Shown: in pieces, positions 8,871 to 17,455 of the stretch
Layout of the letters: each line of letters begins with the position of its first letter
Position numbering within the stretch: position 1 is the stretch's first letter
Origin: an uncultured Methanomassiliicoccales archaeon
Lineage (GTDB): Archaea; Thermoplasmatota; Thermoplasmata; Methanomassiliicoccales; Methanomethylophilaceae
DNA: 64,000 nt
Reading direction: 5' to 3'
Assembly (NCBI GenBank): GCA_934702355.1
Contig: CAKUXX010000006.1
Location: 62,001-126,000 of the forward strand
Program-made: the position numbers and the translations under genes
The notes under the pieces: model-generated
Database searches by the model: none
Told to the model about the DNA's origin: nothing
What the model saw: only the letters and a program-made list of their open reading frames with translations

Positions 8871-9683
8871 TCAAATTCTTTTGTTTACTTCGTACAGTTC
8901 CGGGCGGCGCTTGTCCAGGAAGTACAGGTCCCTCATACTTTCGTAACCTTTCCTGCGGATCCTCTCAAGAGGTTCGGAGGGAAGATCTGCTGTTACAATG
9001 CCTTTCCCGGTGAAATCCTCGCACATGACCTCCCCTCTCGGGTCCAGGATCATCGCGCCTCCGCCGAACTCCGTCCCGGCACCGTTCGGACCGGACATGT
9101 TGCATGCTCCGATGTATACAGTATTATCATATGCGCGCGCGGGGAGGCATCTCATCCATGCGGACCTTCTGCGCTCCCCTGCGAGTCCAGACGCGAACGG
9201 CATCAGTATAATATCGGCACCTTTCAGGGCCAATGTCGTGGAGATCTCGGGAAAATGCGATTCCCAGCAGATCTGGATCCCCAATGTTGCCTTGGACGTG
9301 CGTATGACATCTATGGAAGAGCCCGCCTCCATGACGGTCTCCCTCTCGCCCAGATGCGTCTTGTCATAATGTCCCATGAGCTTCCCGTTCTCCGTCACGG
9401 CCTGACGGATCGTCGGCCCGATGCCGGCGTAGCCGAAGCAGATGCACATGCCTGTGTCGGCGGAGATGTCGCATATCTTCCCTATCGCAGGATGGTCATC
9501 CGGGATGGAAGTCTCCCTGCCCCCAGGCATGGCGTATCCGGTCAGGGACAGTTCGGGAAGGCACAGGATGTCCGTCTCCGATGCCGAGGCCTCGGCACAG
9601 ATCTCCCCTATCTTTTTCAGATTCCCTTCGACATCCCCGATCATGGAGTTCATCTGGGCCACGGACAGTCTGAGGTCATCCAT
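8871..9683 (-). CDS. Carbon-nitrogen hydrolase (nitrilase superfamily)
   Basis: 270 residues, the normal single-domain length. The Glu-Lys-Cys triad is visible: E44 in PELSLTGY, K108 in YDKTHLG and C139 in ICWESHF. Such enzymes hydrolyse amides or transfer acyl groups through a cysteine thioester. The motifs resemble amidase/N-carbamoyl-type members, but the substrate cannot be read from the sequence. ATG 9683 is used. It stands alone between the metal-regulated small gene and the divergent MarR gene, and nothing nearby suggests a pathway. Confidence 0.88.
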   Translation of the reverse strand: MDDLRLSVAQMNSMIGDVEGNLKKIGEICAEASASETDILCLPELSLTGYAMPGGRETSIPDDHPAIGKICDISADTGMCICFGYAGIGPTIRQAVTENGKLMGHYDKTHLGERETVMEAGSSIDVIRTSKATLGIQICWESHFPEISTTLALKGADIILMPFASGLAGERRRSAWMRCLPARAYDNTVYIGACNMSGPNGAGTEFGGGAMILDPRGEVMCEDFTGKGIVTADLPSEPLERIRRKGYESMRDLYFLDKRRPELYEVNKRI

Positions 9684-9778
9684 CGATTGTCACCTCTGAG
9701 GGCATCTGTTTGCGGAACATCGTGTTCCGGTAGCCCGTGCGCTCATAAATACACCGTCGCAGATTGGGAACCGATAAT

Positions 9779-10237
9779 ATGGGCTTCGAGAACGACGAAC
9801 TCATAGACCTCATGATGGTGTTCCCCAGGAAGGCCTCGAATGTAAGCCGTGCCATGGTCACCAAATACCTAGGCGACTCCCGCATCAGGCCGTATCATCT
9901 GCTGATCCTGAGGGCGATGTCCGATCAGGACGGGGTCTCGCAGAAGGACCTGGTGGACTGTCTGCCGTTCGACAAATCGTACATCTCCACGGGGGTGCGC
10001 GAGCTGATGGACATGGGGATGATCGTCAACGAGAGCGAGGGCAAGGTCCACAGCCTCAGACTGACGGATCTTGGAAAGGACATCGTGGTCATGGGCAGGA
10101 TGACGTTCATGTTCGTGGACCAGGCGGTGTTCGGATTCCTGACCAAGGAGGAGCGTCAGACGCTCATCAGTCTGATGAGGCGCATCGACGATCATACGAC
10201 AGAGCTCATGAACCAGCTTTCCGAACCTGATAGTTGA
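9779..10237 (+). CDS. MarR-family transcriptional regulator
   Basis: 152 residues from ATG 9779. A winged-helix DNA-binding domain occupies the middle (DGVSQKDLVDCLPFDKSYIS, then GVRELMDMGMIVNES with the wing), flanked by dimerisation helices, as in MarR. A TATA-like CATAAATA (9743-9750) is about 30 nt upstream, consistent with a leaderless transcript; a TTG at 9764 would add five residues and is less likely. It stands directly upstream of a DHA2 exporter, and a 21-bp inverted repeat (10335-10355) lies in front of the exporter promoter. This is the classic arrangement of a MarR repressor controlling a drug or solvent exporter. Confidence 0.88.
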   Translation: MGFENDELIDLMMVFPRKASNVSRAMVTKYLGDSRIRPYHLLILRAMSDQDGVSQKDLVDCLPFDKSYISTGVRELMDMGMIVNESEGKVHSLRLTDLGKDIVVMGRMTFMFVDQAVFGFLTKEERQTLISLMRRIDDHTTELMNQLSEPDS

Positions 10238-10334
10238 GAACAAAACTATTCTACACGGACGATAAACGCATCCGTTTTCCGGTTTTTCCAATCCTTTTCC
10301 GGCCATTATGTTGCGGTATCCGAAGGGATACCCG

Positions 10335-10355
10335 ACAAACGTCAGTAACGTTTGT
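10335..10355. promoter_or_regulatory. Candidate MarR operator upstream of the exporter
   Basis: ACAAACGT and ACGTTTGT form a perfect 8+8 inverted repeat with a five-base spacer. The centre lies about 26 bp upstream of the exporter TATA box (10371-10377) and about 100 bp after the MarR stop. Size and symmetry suit a MarR dimer. Confidence 0.55.
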
Positions 10356-10370
10356 TGTTTTCCCAACCTT

Positions 10371-10377
10371 CATATAC
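10371..10377 (+). promoter_or_regulatory. TATA box of the exporter gene
   Basis: CATATAC, about 25 bp before the expected transcript start near 10400, which leaves a short leader containing the GAGGAGGT ribosome site at 10412-10419. Confidence 0.5.
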
Positions 10378-10425
10378 ACCATCCAATTCTGGTGCTTTCC
10401 GTACCAATTCCGAGGAGGTATTGAC

Positions 10426-12024
10426 ATAGCAGTCGAACAAATCACCTATAAGAACATCGACCCGAAGGTGCGCAACACCATCATGGTCGGTCTGTGTATC
10501 GCGATGCTTGCGGCGTGTTTCGATGGAACCATCGTGGGCACCATCGGAACCATCGTTGCCCAGGACCTTGGAGGTCTGGGGTTGTATGCGTGGATGGCCA
10601 CCGCATATATGCTGTGCGAGACCATAATGATCCCCGTAGCGGGAAAATTATCCGACATCTACGGAAGGAAGCCTCTTTTCCTCATCGGACTCGGACTGTT
10701 CTCCGGCGGATCAGTTCTTGCGGGTATGTCCACCAGCATGGAGTTCTTCATCTTCTGCCGTGCCATCCAAGGTCTGGGCGGAGGTATCCTGATCCCCGTC
10801 GCCATGGCGGCCGTCGCCGATCTCTACTCTCCGAGCGACAGGGCTAGGATGCAGGGTATCCTCGGAGCCATCTTCGGAGTCGGAAGCGGAATCGGTCCCC
10901 TTCTGGGAGGATACATCGAGGGAGCGGCGAGCTGGCATTGGTGCTTCTACATCAACGTACCCCTCGCGATCGCGGCCTTCGCCCTGACGATCAAGAAGTT
11001 CCCGACACCCATCGATGACGGGGTCAGGCACATCGACACCAAGGGAATAGCGCTTCTGACGGTCTTCCTCGCCGACATCCTGCTGTTCATCGAGTTCGGC
11101 GGAACCAAGTTCGAATGGGTCAGCGCAGTCTCCTTCGCGATGATCGCTCTGGCGGTCGTTCTCCTCGTGCTGTTCGTGAGGGTAGAGAAGAAGGCGATCG
11201 AGCCCATCCTCGCCCCCCACCTCATTAGGAACAAGACCGTCATCATGGCCGCTGTGTTCATGTTCATCTTCGGAATAGGAATGATCGGTGCGATGATGTA
11301 CACCAACATGTTCGTCATCGCGGTCATGGGTCTCGACACCCTCGAGGCAGGTGTATGGTCCCTTGCCATGATAGCCGGTATGATGATCACATCCCTGTTG
11401 TCCGGTGCATTCGTCCTTAAGACCGGATACAAGCCATGGCTTGTCGCCGGCCCCATACTGTGCTTCATCGGACTGTACTATCTGTCCGGAATGGCCGTCG
11501 ACCCCGGCATGGTGATGACTCAGGCCGTCCGCGATACATACATGACGCGCTACCTGCTCGGTATCTTCGTCCTCGGACTCGGTCTCGGATGCATGATGTC
11601 CGTTGTCATGACAGCTGTTCAGAACAGCTCCAGGCCTTCGGAGATCGGAATGACAACGTCATCGGTCAACCTCCTGAGGTCCATCGGATGCACCATGGGT
11701 ACTGCGATATTCTCGCTGCTGATCAACTCGAAGCTGACCGGGGAGCTGCAGAACCAGCTGTCCGCATATCCCGGAGTCTTCGATGCCCTCAAGGACATGA
11801 ACGGGGGATCTATCAACACAGGTATCCTGAACTACATCATGGCGTTCCCCGAGCACATCGGCGATATCATGACCGCCTTCGCGAACAGCGTCGACTTCTC
11901 GTTCATCGCAGGCGGAGTCATCATCCTCCTGCTGGTGGTCATCGGAGTGATCTTCAAGGCACAGACTCCCGATATGGACGAGGAGTTCGAGAGCGCCAAG
12001 AAGAAGGTCGAAGAGGGCCAGTGA
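10426..12024 (+). CDS. DHA2-family MFS multidrug exporter, apparent ATA start
   Basis: About 532 residues with around 14 hydrophobic segments, the DHA2 topology. Motif A (GKLSDIYGRKPLF) and motif C (GIGPLLGGYIEG) are present. It should export cationic or hydrophobic compounds using the proton gradient. The start is odd: a strong GAGGAGGT site (10412-10419) is followed six bases later by ATA 10426-10428, and no ATG, GTG or TTG lies in frame between 10237 and the internal ATG 10482. The N-terminal peptide AVEQITYKN is nevertheless conserved, with mostly synonymous changes, in the relic copy at 12175, so it is probably translated. Translation from 10482 would cut into the region before the first membrane helix. 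The MarR gene upstream is the likely regulator. Confidence 0.88.
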   Translation: MAVEQITYKNIDPKVRNTIMVGLCIAMLAACFDGTIVGTIGTIVAQDLGGLGLYAWMATAYMLCETIMIPVAGKLSDIYGRKPLFLIGLGLFSGGSVLAGMSTSMEFFIFCRAIQGLGGGILIPVAMAAVADLYSPSDRARMQGILGAIFGVGSGIGPLLGGYIEGAASWHWCFYINVPLAIAAFALTIKKFPTPIDDGVRHIDTKGIALLTVFLADILLFIEFGGTKFEWVSAVSFAMIALAVVLLVLFVRVEKKAIEPILAPHLIRNKTVIMAAVFMFIFGIGMIGAMMYTNMFVIAVMGLDTLEAGVWSLAMIAGMMITSLLSGAFVLKTGYKPWLVAGPILCFIGLYYLSGMAVDPGMVMTQAVRDTYMTRYLLGIFVLGLGLGCMMSVVMTAVQNSSRPSEIGMTTSSVNLLRSIGCTMGTAIFSLLINSKLTGELQNQLSAYPGVFDALKDMNGGSINTGILNYIMAFPEHIGDIMTAFANSVDFSFIAGGVIILLLVVIGVIFKAQTPDMDEEFESAKKKVEEGQ

Positions 12025-12174
12025 ATTCTCTTTTTCTGCGGCATCCGGGCCTGTGTCGGCATTTGTATCCGGAACATCCGTTCCGATGCGGGGGCACGGG
12101 CCCGACTGTCTGCATAACATGGAAATACAACCACATTGTGGACTGCCTGTGTTTCAATCCCGTGAGGGGAGTCA

Positions 12175-12300
12175 ACGGCAGTCGAACAGATAACTTACAA
12201 GAACCTCGACCGCAGGGCCCGTAGGACTATCTCATTCTGATCCCATATCTTTGCGGATGTCTGGCTGCCTTCATCGGATACCATTTCCATCTATTCCGAA
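12175..12300 (+). pseudogene. Relic N-terminus of a second copy of the MFS exporter
   Basis: Codons 12178-12216 read AVEQITYKNLDRR, against AVEQITYKNIDPK in the intact exporter upstream, with third-position differences. A GAGGGGA ribosome site precedes it, and the expected start position holds ACG (12175-12177). The frame hits TGA at 12238. In another frame the similarity continues (GCLAAFIGYH against the AACFDG region), so a frameshift and later deletion removed the rest. This is a decayed tandem duplicate. Confidence 0.65.
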
Positions 12301-12389
12301 TTCGTATCAGAAGTACAGGTGGGATGAACCGCAGATCATGACGACACGCCCGCGGAATCACAGGGCATGTCGAACTCAAAGAAGAAGTG

Positions 12390-12430
12390 TAACAAAGAAA
12401 AAGGGTCTGTCCGACCACTGGCCGGACAGA
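12390..12430 (-). terminator. Terminator of the sodium symporter gene
   Basis: TCTGTCCG (12406-12413) pairs with CGGACAGA (12423-12430). Read on the minus strand, the hairpin is followed by a T-rich tract (complement of 12390-12402), directly after the symporter stop. Confidence 0.6.
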
Positions 12431-12440
12431 GTTTTGATAA

Positions 12441-13820
12441 TCAGATCTTGTAGATTCCTGCGATTCCCAGGATACCGAGGGCGAACACAACGAACACGCA
12501 GATGGGGCAGACCCACTTGACCATGAACGAGTAGATGTCCGCATAGCAGAGACCGTACTTGCTCTCGTTGAATCCGATCTCGTCCGTGATCTTCTTCATG
12601 CCCACGACGTGGCCGATGATGACACAGATCAGCAAGGCGAATATGGGCATCAGGATGTTGTTCGAGATCTCATCGAAGAAGGTCAGGATGTCCTTGCCCA
12701 TCGGGGTGACATCGGACAGCGCTCCGAATCCGAGGCAGGACAGCATACCGAGTCCGACGATGAGCACGGTACACAGGATGCTGGCGTTCACACGGTTCAT
12801 CTTGAACTTGTCCTTGAACACGGAGACGACCGTTTCCGAAAGGGAGATGGCGGACGTCACTGCCGCGAAGATGACCAGCAGGAAGAATGCCGCTGCGATG
12901 ATGTGTCCTGCGGGCATCGCCTCGAACACCTTGGGCATGGTTCCGAACATGAGACCGACTCCGCCGTTTCCGGTTCCGGTTCCGGTGAACACCATTGTTG
13001 CGGGGATGATGACGAGTCCTGCAAGGAATGCGACGAGCATATCCATGATACAGATGACACGTGCGGAGCTGGGGATGTGAACATCCTTCTTCATGTACGA
13101 ACCATAGGTGATCATGATACCCATGGCGAGCGAGAGCGAGTAGAACACCTGTCCCATCGCACCGAGGACCGTCTCCATCGAGAAGTCCGACATCTGGGGC
13201 ACGAGGTAGTGCTTGAGTCCATCTCCGATTCCGTCGAGGGTCATGGTGTAGGCGCAGATTCCGACGAGGAGCACCAGGAGTGCGGGCATGAGGATCTTGC
13301 TGACCCTCTCGACACCCTTCTCCACACCGAGCACGACGACGGCCATGGTCATCGCCACGAAGATCAGGAACCAGAGCACGGGACTGTCGAACAGTCCGGT
13401 CATTCCGCCCGAGACGAAGTCTCCGAAGAACGAATCGCTTCCGACAAGGGATCCGCTTCCTACAGCGTATTCGACGAAGTATTTGGTGACCCATCCACCG
13501 ATGACACAGTAGTATGGGACGATTATCATTGGGATTATAAGTCCGAGCCATCCGACAACCTTGTATTTGGCACAGAGGTCCTGGAAGGCATCGATACAGG
13601 ATTTTCCAGTGTAGCGTCCGACAGCAAGCTCGGTGATCATGAGGATCATTCCGACGACGAGTGACAGGACAAGGTACGTTACGAGGAACGCACCGCCTCC
13701 GTATTTATCAGCAAGGTATGGGAACCTCCAAATGTTCCCAAGACCGACGGCCGAACCCGCGGCCGCCATGATGAAACCGATTCTGCCGGTAAAGTTGCCG
13801 CGCGATTCAGTAGTCTCCAT
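12441..13820 (-). CDS. Sodium-dependent neurotransmitter:sodium symporter (NSS/SNF) family transporter
   Basis: 459 residues with 11-12 hydrophobic helices, close to prokaryotic homologues such as LeuT. The unwound first helix with the sodium and substrate site is clear: GSAVGLGNIWRFPYLADKYG at residues 19-38. It probably imports an amino acid with sodium; the substrate is not predictable. ATG 13820 follows a short AT-rich leader. The gene is monocistronic, with its own terminator, divergent from ilvC. Confidence 0.93.
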   Translation of the reverse strand: METTESRGNFTGRIGFIMAAAGSAVGLGNIWRFPYLADKYGGGAFLVTYLVLSLVVGMILMITELAVGRYTGKSCIDAFQDLCAKYKVVGWLGLIIPMIIVPYYCVIGGWVTKYFVEYAVGSGSLVGSDSFFGDFVSGGMTGLFDSPVLWFLIFVAMTMAVVVLGVEKGVERVSKILMPALLVLLVGICAYTMTLDGIGDGLKHYLVPQMSDFSMETVLGAMGQVFYSLSLAMGIMITYGSYMKKDVHIPSSARVICIMDMLVAFLAGLVIIPATMVFTGTGTGNGGVGLMFGTMPKVFEAMPAGHIIAAAFFLLVIFAAVTSAISLSETVVSVFKDKFKMNRVNASILCTVLIVGLGMLSCLGFGALSDVTPMGKDILTFFDEISNNILMPIFALLICVIIGHVVGMKKITDEIGFNESKYGLCYADIYSFMVKWVCPICVFVVFALGILGIAGIYKI

Positions 13821-13957
13821 GGGAACTGTAAGGTTTGTTATTGTTTAAAAAAGAACATCATGAATTTCGGTTTTTTCGTTGAATCCTATCGTGCCAGTAT
13901 GATTCCCCCATGGCATTGTCTTTAACGCCGTTTCTCCCCCGCTATTATGACGCGATA

Positions 13958-13986
13958 TACGCGCGCGTACGGAATAACATATAAAT
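13958..13986 (+). promoter_or_regulatory. ilvC promoter with upstream CG palindrome
   Basis: TACGCGCGCGTA (13958-13969) is a 12-bp palindrome, followed nine bases later by the TATA box CATATAAAT (13978-13986). The ilvC start (14023) lies about 37 bp after the TATA box, leaving a short leader with an AGGTG ribosome site. Confidence 0.5.
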
Positions 13987-14022
13987 GGAATGTGTTGGTA
14001 ATGCGCATCATAGGTGCTAAAC

Positions 14023-15009
14023 ATGAAGCTATACCATGAGCACGATGCGGACCTCAACGTCCTCGCAGGCAAGAAAGTCGCAGTCCTCGGTTACGGGGCA
14101 CAGGGAAGGGCCCAGGCCCTCTGTTTCCACGATTCCGGAATCGACGTCACCGTCGGAGTCAGGAAAGACGGAAAATCCTGGAACAAGGTCAAGGAGGACG
14201 GTCTCAAGGTCGCCGAGTTCGCCGACGCCGTCAAGGACGCCGATGTCGTTCTCATGCTCCTCCCCGACGAGGTCCAGCCCGACATCTACAAGCAGTACGT
14301 CGAGCCCAACCTCAAGAAGGGCGCCGCACTGGAGTTCGCCCACGGATTCGCCATCACATACAAGCTCATCACACCTCCCGCAGACGTCGACGTCATCATG
14401 ATGGCCCCCAAGGCCCCTGGAGACATGGAGAGGGTCGTCTTCACAGAGGGATTCGGAGTCCCCGCACTCATCTGTGTCCACCAGGATGCCACAGGCAACG
14501 CGAAGAGCATCGCACTCGCACTCGCCAAGGGACTCGGATCCACCCGCGCCGGTGTCTTCGAGACCACATTCGACAACGAGACCTACACCGATCTCTTCGG
14601 CGAGCAGGCCGTCCTCTGCGGAGGACTCACAGCACTCATCAGGGCCGGATTCAAGACCCTGACCGATGCAGGCTACCCCCCTGAGATGGCATACTTCGAG
14701 GTCCTCCACGAGACCAAGCTCATCGACGACCTCATCATCAAGGGCGGATTCGAGCTCATGTGGAACGTCGTCTCCAACACCGCCGAGTACGGCGGAATGA
14801 CCAGGAGGGACAGGGTCATCACACCCGAGTCCGAGGCCGGAATGAAATCCATCCTCGACGAGATCGAGAACGGAAAGTTCAAGGACGAGTGGAGGGCCGA
14901 GTGGGCCGCAGGACTCGTCAACCTCAAGAAGATGGAGGAGGACGAGAAGAAGCTCCAGCTGGAGATCACTGGAAAGGAGATCCGCCAGCTCTTCGAGAGG
15001 AAGAACTGA
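14023..15009 (+). CDS. ilvC: Ketol-acid reductoisomerase (class I)
   Basis: 328 residues from ATG 14023, preceded by AGGTG at 14012-14016; GTG 14014 inside the ribosome site is rejected. The NADPH Rossmann motif GYGAQGRAQ is at about residues 23-31. The C-terminal helical domain holds the magnesium and substrate ligands (FGEQAVLCGGL; EVLHETKLIDDL). It converts acetolactate or acetohydroxybutyrate to dihydroxy acids in valine, leucine and isoleucine synthesis. No other ilv gene is adjacent. Confidence 0.96.
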   Translation: MKLYHEHDADLNVLAGKKVAVLGYGAQGRAQALCFHDSGIDVTVGVRKDGKSWNKVKEDGLKVAEFADAVKDADVVLMLLPDEVQPDIYKQYVEPNLKKGAALEFAHGFAITYKLITPPADVDVIMMAPKAPGDMERVVFTEGFGVPALICVHQDATGNAKSIALALAKGLGSTRAGVFETTFDNETYTDLFGEQAVLCGGLTALIRAGFKTLTDAGYPPEMAYFEVLHETKLIDDLIIKGGFELMWNVVSNTAEYGGMTRRDRVITPESEAGMKSILDEIENGKFKDEWRAEWAAGLVNLKKMEEDEKKLQLEITGKEIRQLFERKN

Positions 15010-15024
15010 TCTTCCTCCAGCCGG

Positions 15025-15414
15025 GTGGTGTCCGTGAGCAGGATCGAGATAAGGACGAGGAACGGAGTGTTCTCCGGAGAGCTCGACGATTCCGACATCT
15101 CGAACGCCATCTGGCTTTCCAAACCCATTTCCCTGGAGATCAACATGATGTCCGGGATGATCTACGGCGAGCTTCCCCTGGAGGCCATCATCCCCAAGGA
15201 GGGGCGCACGACCTCTCTGGAAACAGGGGACATCGCCTACTGGCCCGGACCCGGCGCATTCTGCATATTCTACGGTCCGACCATGCTCAGCGGAGAGGAC
15301 GGGAACCCCGTGGCCCCGTATCCCGTGGTGAAGATAGGGAAGATGATCGGCGACTGCTCCGGACTGGACGGCGCGGGCGACAGGCAGAAGATCACCATAG
15401 TCCCCACATTCTGA
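15025..15414 (+). CDS. Cyclophilin-like fold protein (TM1367-type)
   Basis: 129 residues or slightly fewer, starting at a GTG cluster (15025, 15028 or 15034). The sequence has the beta-barrel pattern of the small archaeal/bacterial cyclophilin-like family: TRNGVFSGELDDS, GMIYGELPLEA, GDIAYWPGPGAFCIFYG. These proteins resemble cyclophilin but lack a proven peptidyl-prolyl isomerase role. It begins 15 bases after ilvC and is probably co-transcribed with it and the following gene. Confidence 0.75.
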   Translation: MVSVSRIEIRTRNGVFSGELDDSDISNAIWLSKPISLEINMMSGMIYGELPLEAIIPKEGRTTSLETGDIAYWPGPGAFCIFYGPTMLSGEDGNPVAPYPVVKIGKMIGDCSGLDGAGDRQKITIVPTF

Positions 15415-15458
15415 CGCCATCGGCAACATTCAATATCTGTACCAAGATACGCAGGCAT

Positions 15459-16847
15459 ATGGCCGAGTATCCAGATTTGCAGACCACTGACGAGGGAAGG
15501 GAATTCGAGAAGGAGATAGATCTCATCCTGTCCGCGGAGAAGAAGGACTTTCCGTCCTACTACGGCGGACTGAAGGTCGCTTCGGGCAACGAGTTCATCC
15601 TCCACAGCCCTATCGACGAGACCATCCGCTACGGCAGGTTCCAGGAGCCCGAGGAGGGCATAATGGTCGAGGCCGTCACAGCCTCCCTGAAGGCATTCGG
15701 CGAGTGGTCCCAGGTCCCGGTCGCCGAGCGTGCGGGATACTTCTCCAAATTCCTGACGCTTCTCAAGGCCAGGCGCATGTACTACGCGGCGATGGTCACC
15801 GTCTCCTCAGGAATGGTCAGACAGGATGCCGTCGCAGAGGTCGATGCTCTCATATCAACTCTCGAGAGGATCATCTCCGAGGCGGACGGATTCAAGGGCA
15901 AGCCGATGGGTGTGTGGGCCGTCCTGTCCGCGCACAACTCCCCGATGGCATCCCCGATCGCCTACGCTGTGGGTGCGATGATCGCCGGGAACACGGTTGT
16001 CATGAACCCTTCGAACACATGTCCCCTGCCGATCTACACATTCTACGAGACGATGGAGCGCTACGGGCTCCCTGGAGGTGTCCTGTCTCTGATAGTCGAC
16101 AGGAACGAGCAGTCCACCGAGGACCTCGCCAACGACATGAGGGTCGTGGGAATAGCCGCGACCGGATCAGGCGAGAGGCTGGAGGATCTGATGTTCCTGC
16201 AGGTCGACGACGAACTCAAGTTCATCAACGAGATCAAAGGGATGAATCCTGCAGTAGTCTACCGTCCTTCCGACATGAAGGCGGCCGCCCGCAGCATCAT
16301 CGAATCGGCATTCGCATACGGAGGCCAGCGCCTCTACTCCTGTTCCAAGGTCATAGTCACCTCGGACGACCAGAAGCGCCTGATGGACGCTATAATCGAG
16401 CTGATGAAGGACCTCCGCATCGGAGACCCCGTCGACGACACGTCCTTCTCCGGACCGCTCATAAGCGATGCCGCCGCGAAGCGCTTCCAGAGCCTCACGC
16501 TCGACAACATGGCGTATGTGATCTCCCGTGCCCCCGTGCCGATGAACGTGCCTCAGGGCGCCTATGTCGCACCTGTTGTCATGTCCGGTCTCGAAGAGGA
16601 CAACGACCTGAACTACATGGATTCGGGACTTCCCATCCTGGGGATAAAGGTCGTGGATTCCATCGATGCCGCATTCGAGGAGCTCGAGGACACCGAGTGC
16701 GGACTGTCCGCAGGACTCTTCACCAAGGACCCCAAGGTCATCGACCGCTTCAAGTCGGAAGTTGACGTACCGCAGGTCTACATCAACGAGAGCAGCAGGT
16801 CGCTGAAACCCGTCGCAAACCTCAAACTCGCTGATTTCACCAAGTGA
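15459..16847 (+). CDS. Aldehyde dehydrogenase-superfamily protein lacking the catalytic cysteine
   Basis: 462 residues from ATG 15459. The fold signatures are present: a substrate and NAD region (VLSAHNSPMASPIAYAVGAM, then IAGNTVVMNPSN), a modified glycine motif (AATGSGERLED) and the Glu region (EIKGMNPAVVY instead of ELGGKNP). Where ALDHs have GQxC, this protein has GGQRLYSCSK: the nucleophile position is Leu, and the nearest Cys is three residues later. It resembles the 1-pyrroline-5-carboxylate dehydrogenase group most. It may be a non-catalytic binding protein or use the shifted cysteine. It is convergent with the ACT-CdhD-CdhE operon, stopping one base from it. Confidence 0.8.
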   Translation: MAEYPDLQTTDEGREFEKEIDLILSAEKKDFPSYYGGLKVASGNEFILHSPIDETIRYGRFQEPEEGIMVEAVTASLKAFGEWSQVPVAERAGYFSKFLTLLKARRMYYAAMVTVSSGMVRQDAVAEVDALISTLERIISEADGFKGKPMGVWAVLSAHNSPMASPIAYAVGAMIAGNTVVMNPSNTCPLPIYTFYETMERYGLPGGVLSLIVDRNEQSTEDLANDMRVVGIAATGSGERLEDLMFLQVDDELKFINEIKGMNPAVVYRPSDMKAAARSIIESAFAYGGQRLYSCSKVIVTSDDQKRLMDAIIELMKDLRIGDPVDDTSFSGPLISDAAAKRFQSLTLDNMAYVISRAPVPMNVPQGAYVAPVVMSGLEEDNDLNYMDSGLPILGIKVVDSIDAAFEELEDTECGLSAGLFTKDPKVIDRFKSEVDVPQVYINESSRSLKPVANLKLADFTK

Positions 16848-17426
16848 TCAGCACATCCTGACCTCTTTGGCGCAGTGCTTCAGCATCCCCGCCATCGAGG
16901 TCAGCTCACTTGTCTTGTAACGCTTGTCCCCGGAATGCCTGAGGAATATCGCCTGCGCTCCGGAGATCTTCTCGGAGAGCTCCTTCGCATCCTCCGGTCT
17001 GACGTGGCCCGGTCCGACGGTCACTGTGACGTACAATGTGCAGCCGTTGTTCCTGACGATCTCCATCGTCCTCATCTGCGCATGGTCGGGTATGCTGTCG
17101 AGATGCATCAGAACGGTATCCGCATATCCCGCACCGAGGATGTCGTCCAGGGGGTCGGGGAACCGGCCGGAAGTGGACAGGACCGTGCGCATGTGCTTCG
17201 GTCTGATCTCCTTGATGACGCTGTGCACATTCGGAACGGACATGATGTCCTCTCCGTCACAGCCTGTGAACATGAGTGCATCCAATGAATCTCTGTCATC
17301 GCGCACGGTGTTCGCGATGCCGTTGATGTTGAGGCCATCCTCCTCCTTTGCGGACAGTTCCACACAGGCCAGATAAAGTCCCGGGATGGAGGTCGTGTCG
17401 ATCCTATGGAATCCGGATATGGTCAT
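16848..17426 (-). CDS. Radical-SAM-like TIM-barrel protein without the CxxxCxxC cluster motif
   Basis: 192 residues. The opening (SGFHRIDTTSIPGLYLACVEL), the FTGCDGEDI segment in the position of the usual TGGEP loop, and the alternating strand-helix pattern (IRPKHMRTVLSTSGRFPD; GYADTVLMHLDSI; GCTLYVTVTVGPGHVRPED) resemble NrdG/anaerobic-activase radical SAM domains. The cluster-binding CxxxCxxC is absent: only scattered Cys remain, including VRMC at the very end. It probably cannot do classical SAM radical chemistry. It is the last gene of the operon ACT/CdhD-like/CdhE-like, 29 bases after the latter. Fold assignment is inference. Confidence 0.6.
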   Translation of the reverse strand: MTISGFHRIDTTSIPGLYLACVELSAKEEDGLNINGIANTVRDDRDSLDALMFTGCDGEDIMSVPNVHSVIKEIRPKHMRTVLSTSGRFPDPLDDILGAGYADTVLMHLDSIPDHAQMRTMEIVRNNGCTLYVTVTVGPGHVRPEDAKELSEKISGAQAIFLRHSGDKRYKTSELTSMAGMLKHCAKEVRMC

Positions 17427-17455
17427 CTGGAGGAATCAGGTATTAAAAGTCTATA

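Noticed and set aside
14029..15429. 466-codon minus-strand frame opposite ilvC
   Set aside because: Shadow of ilvC, caused by its GC-rich third positions; composition is abnormally rich in Gly, Leu, Val and Asp.
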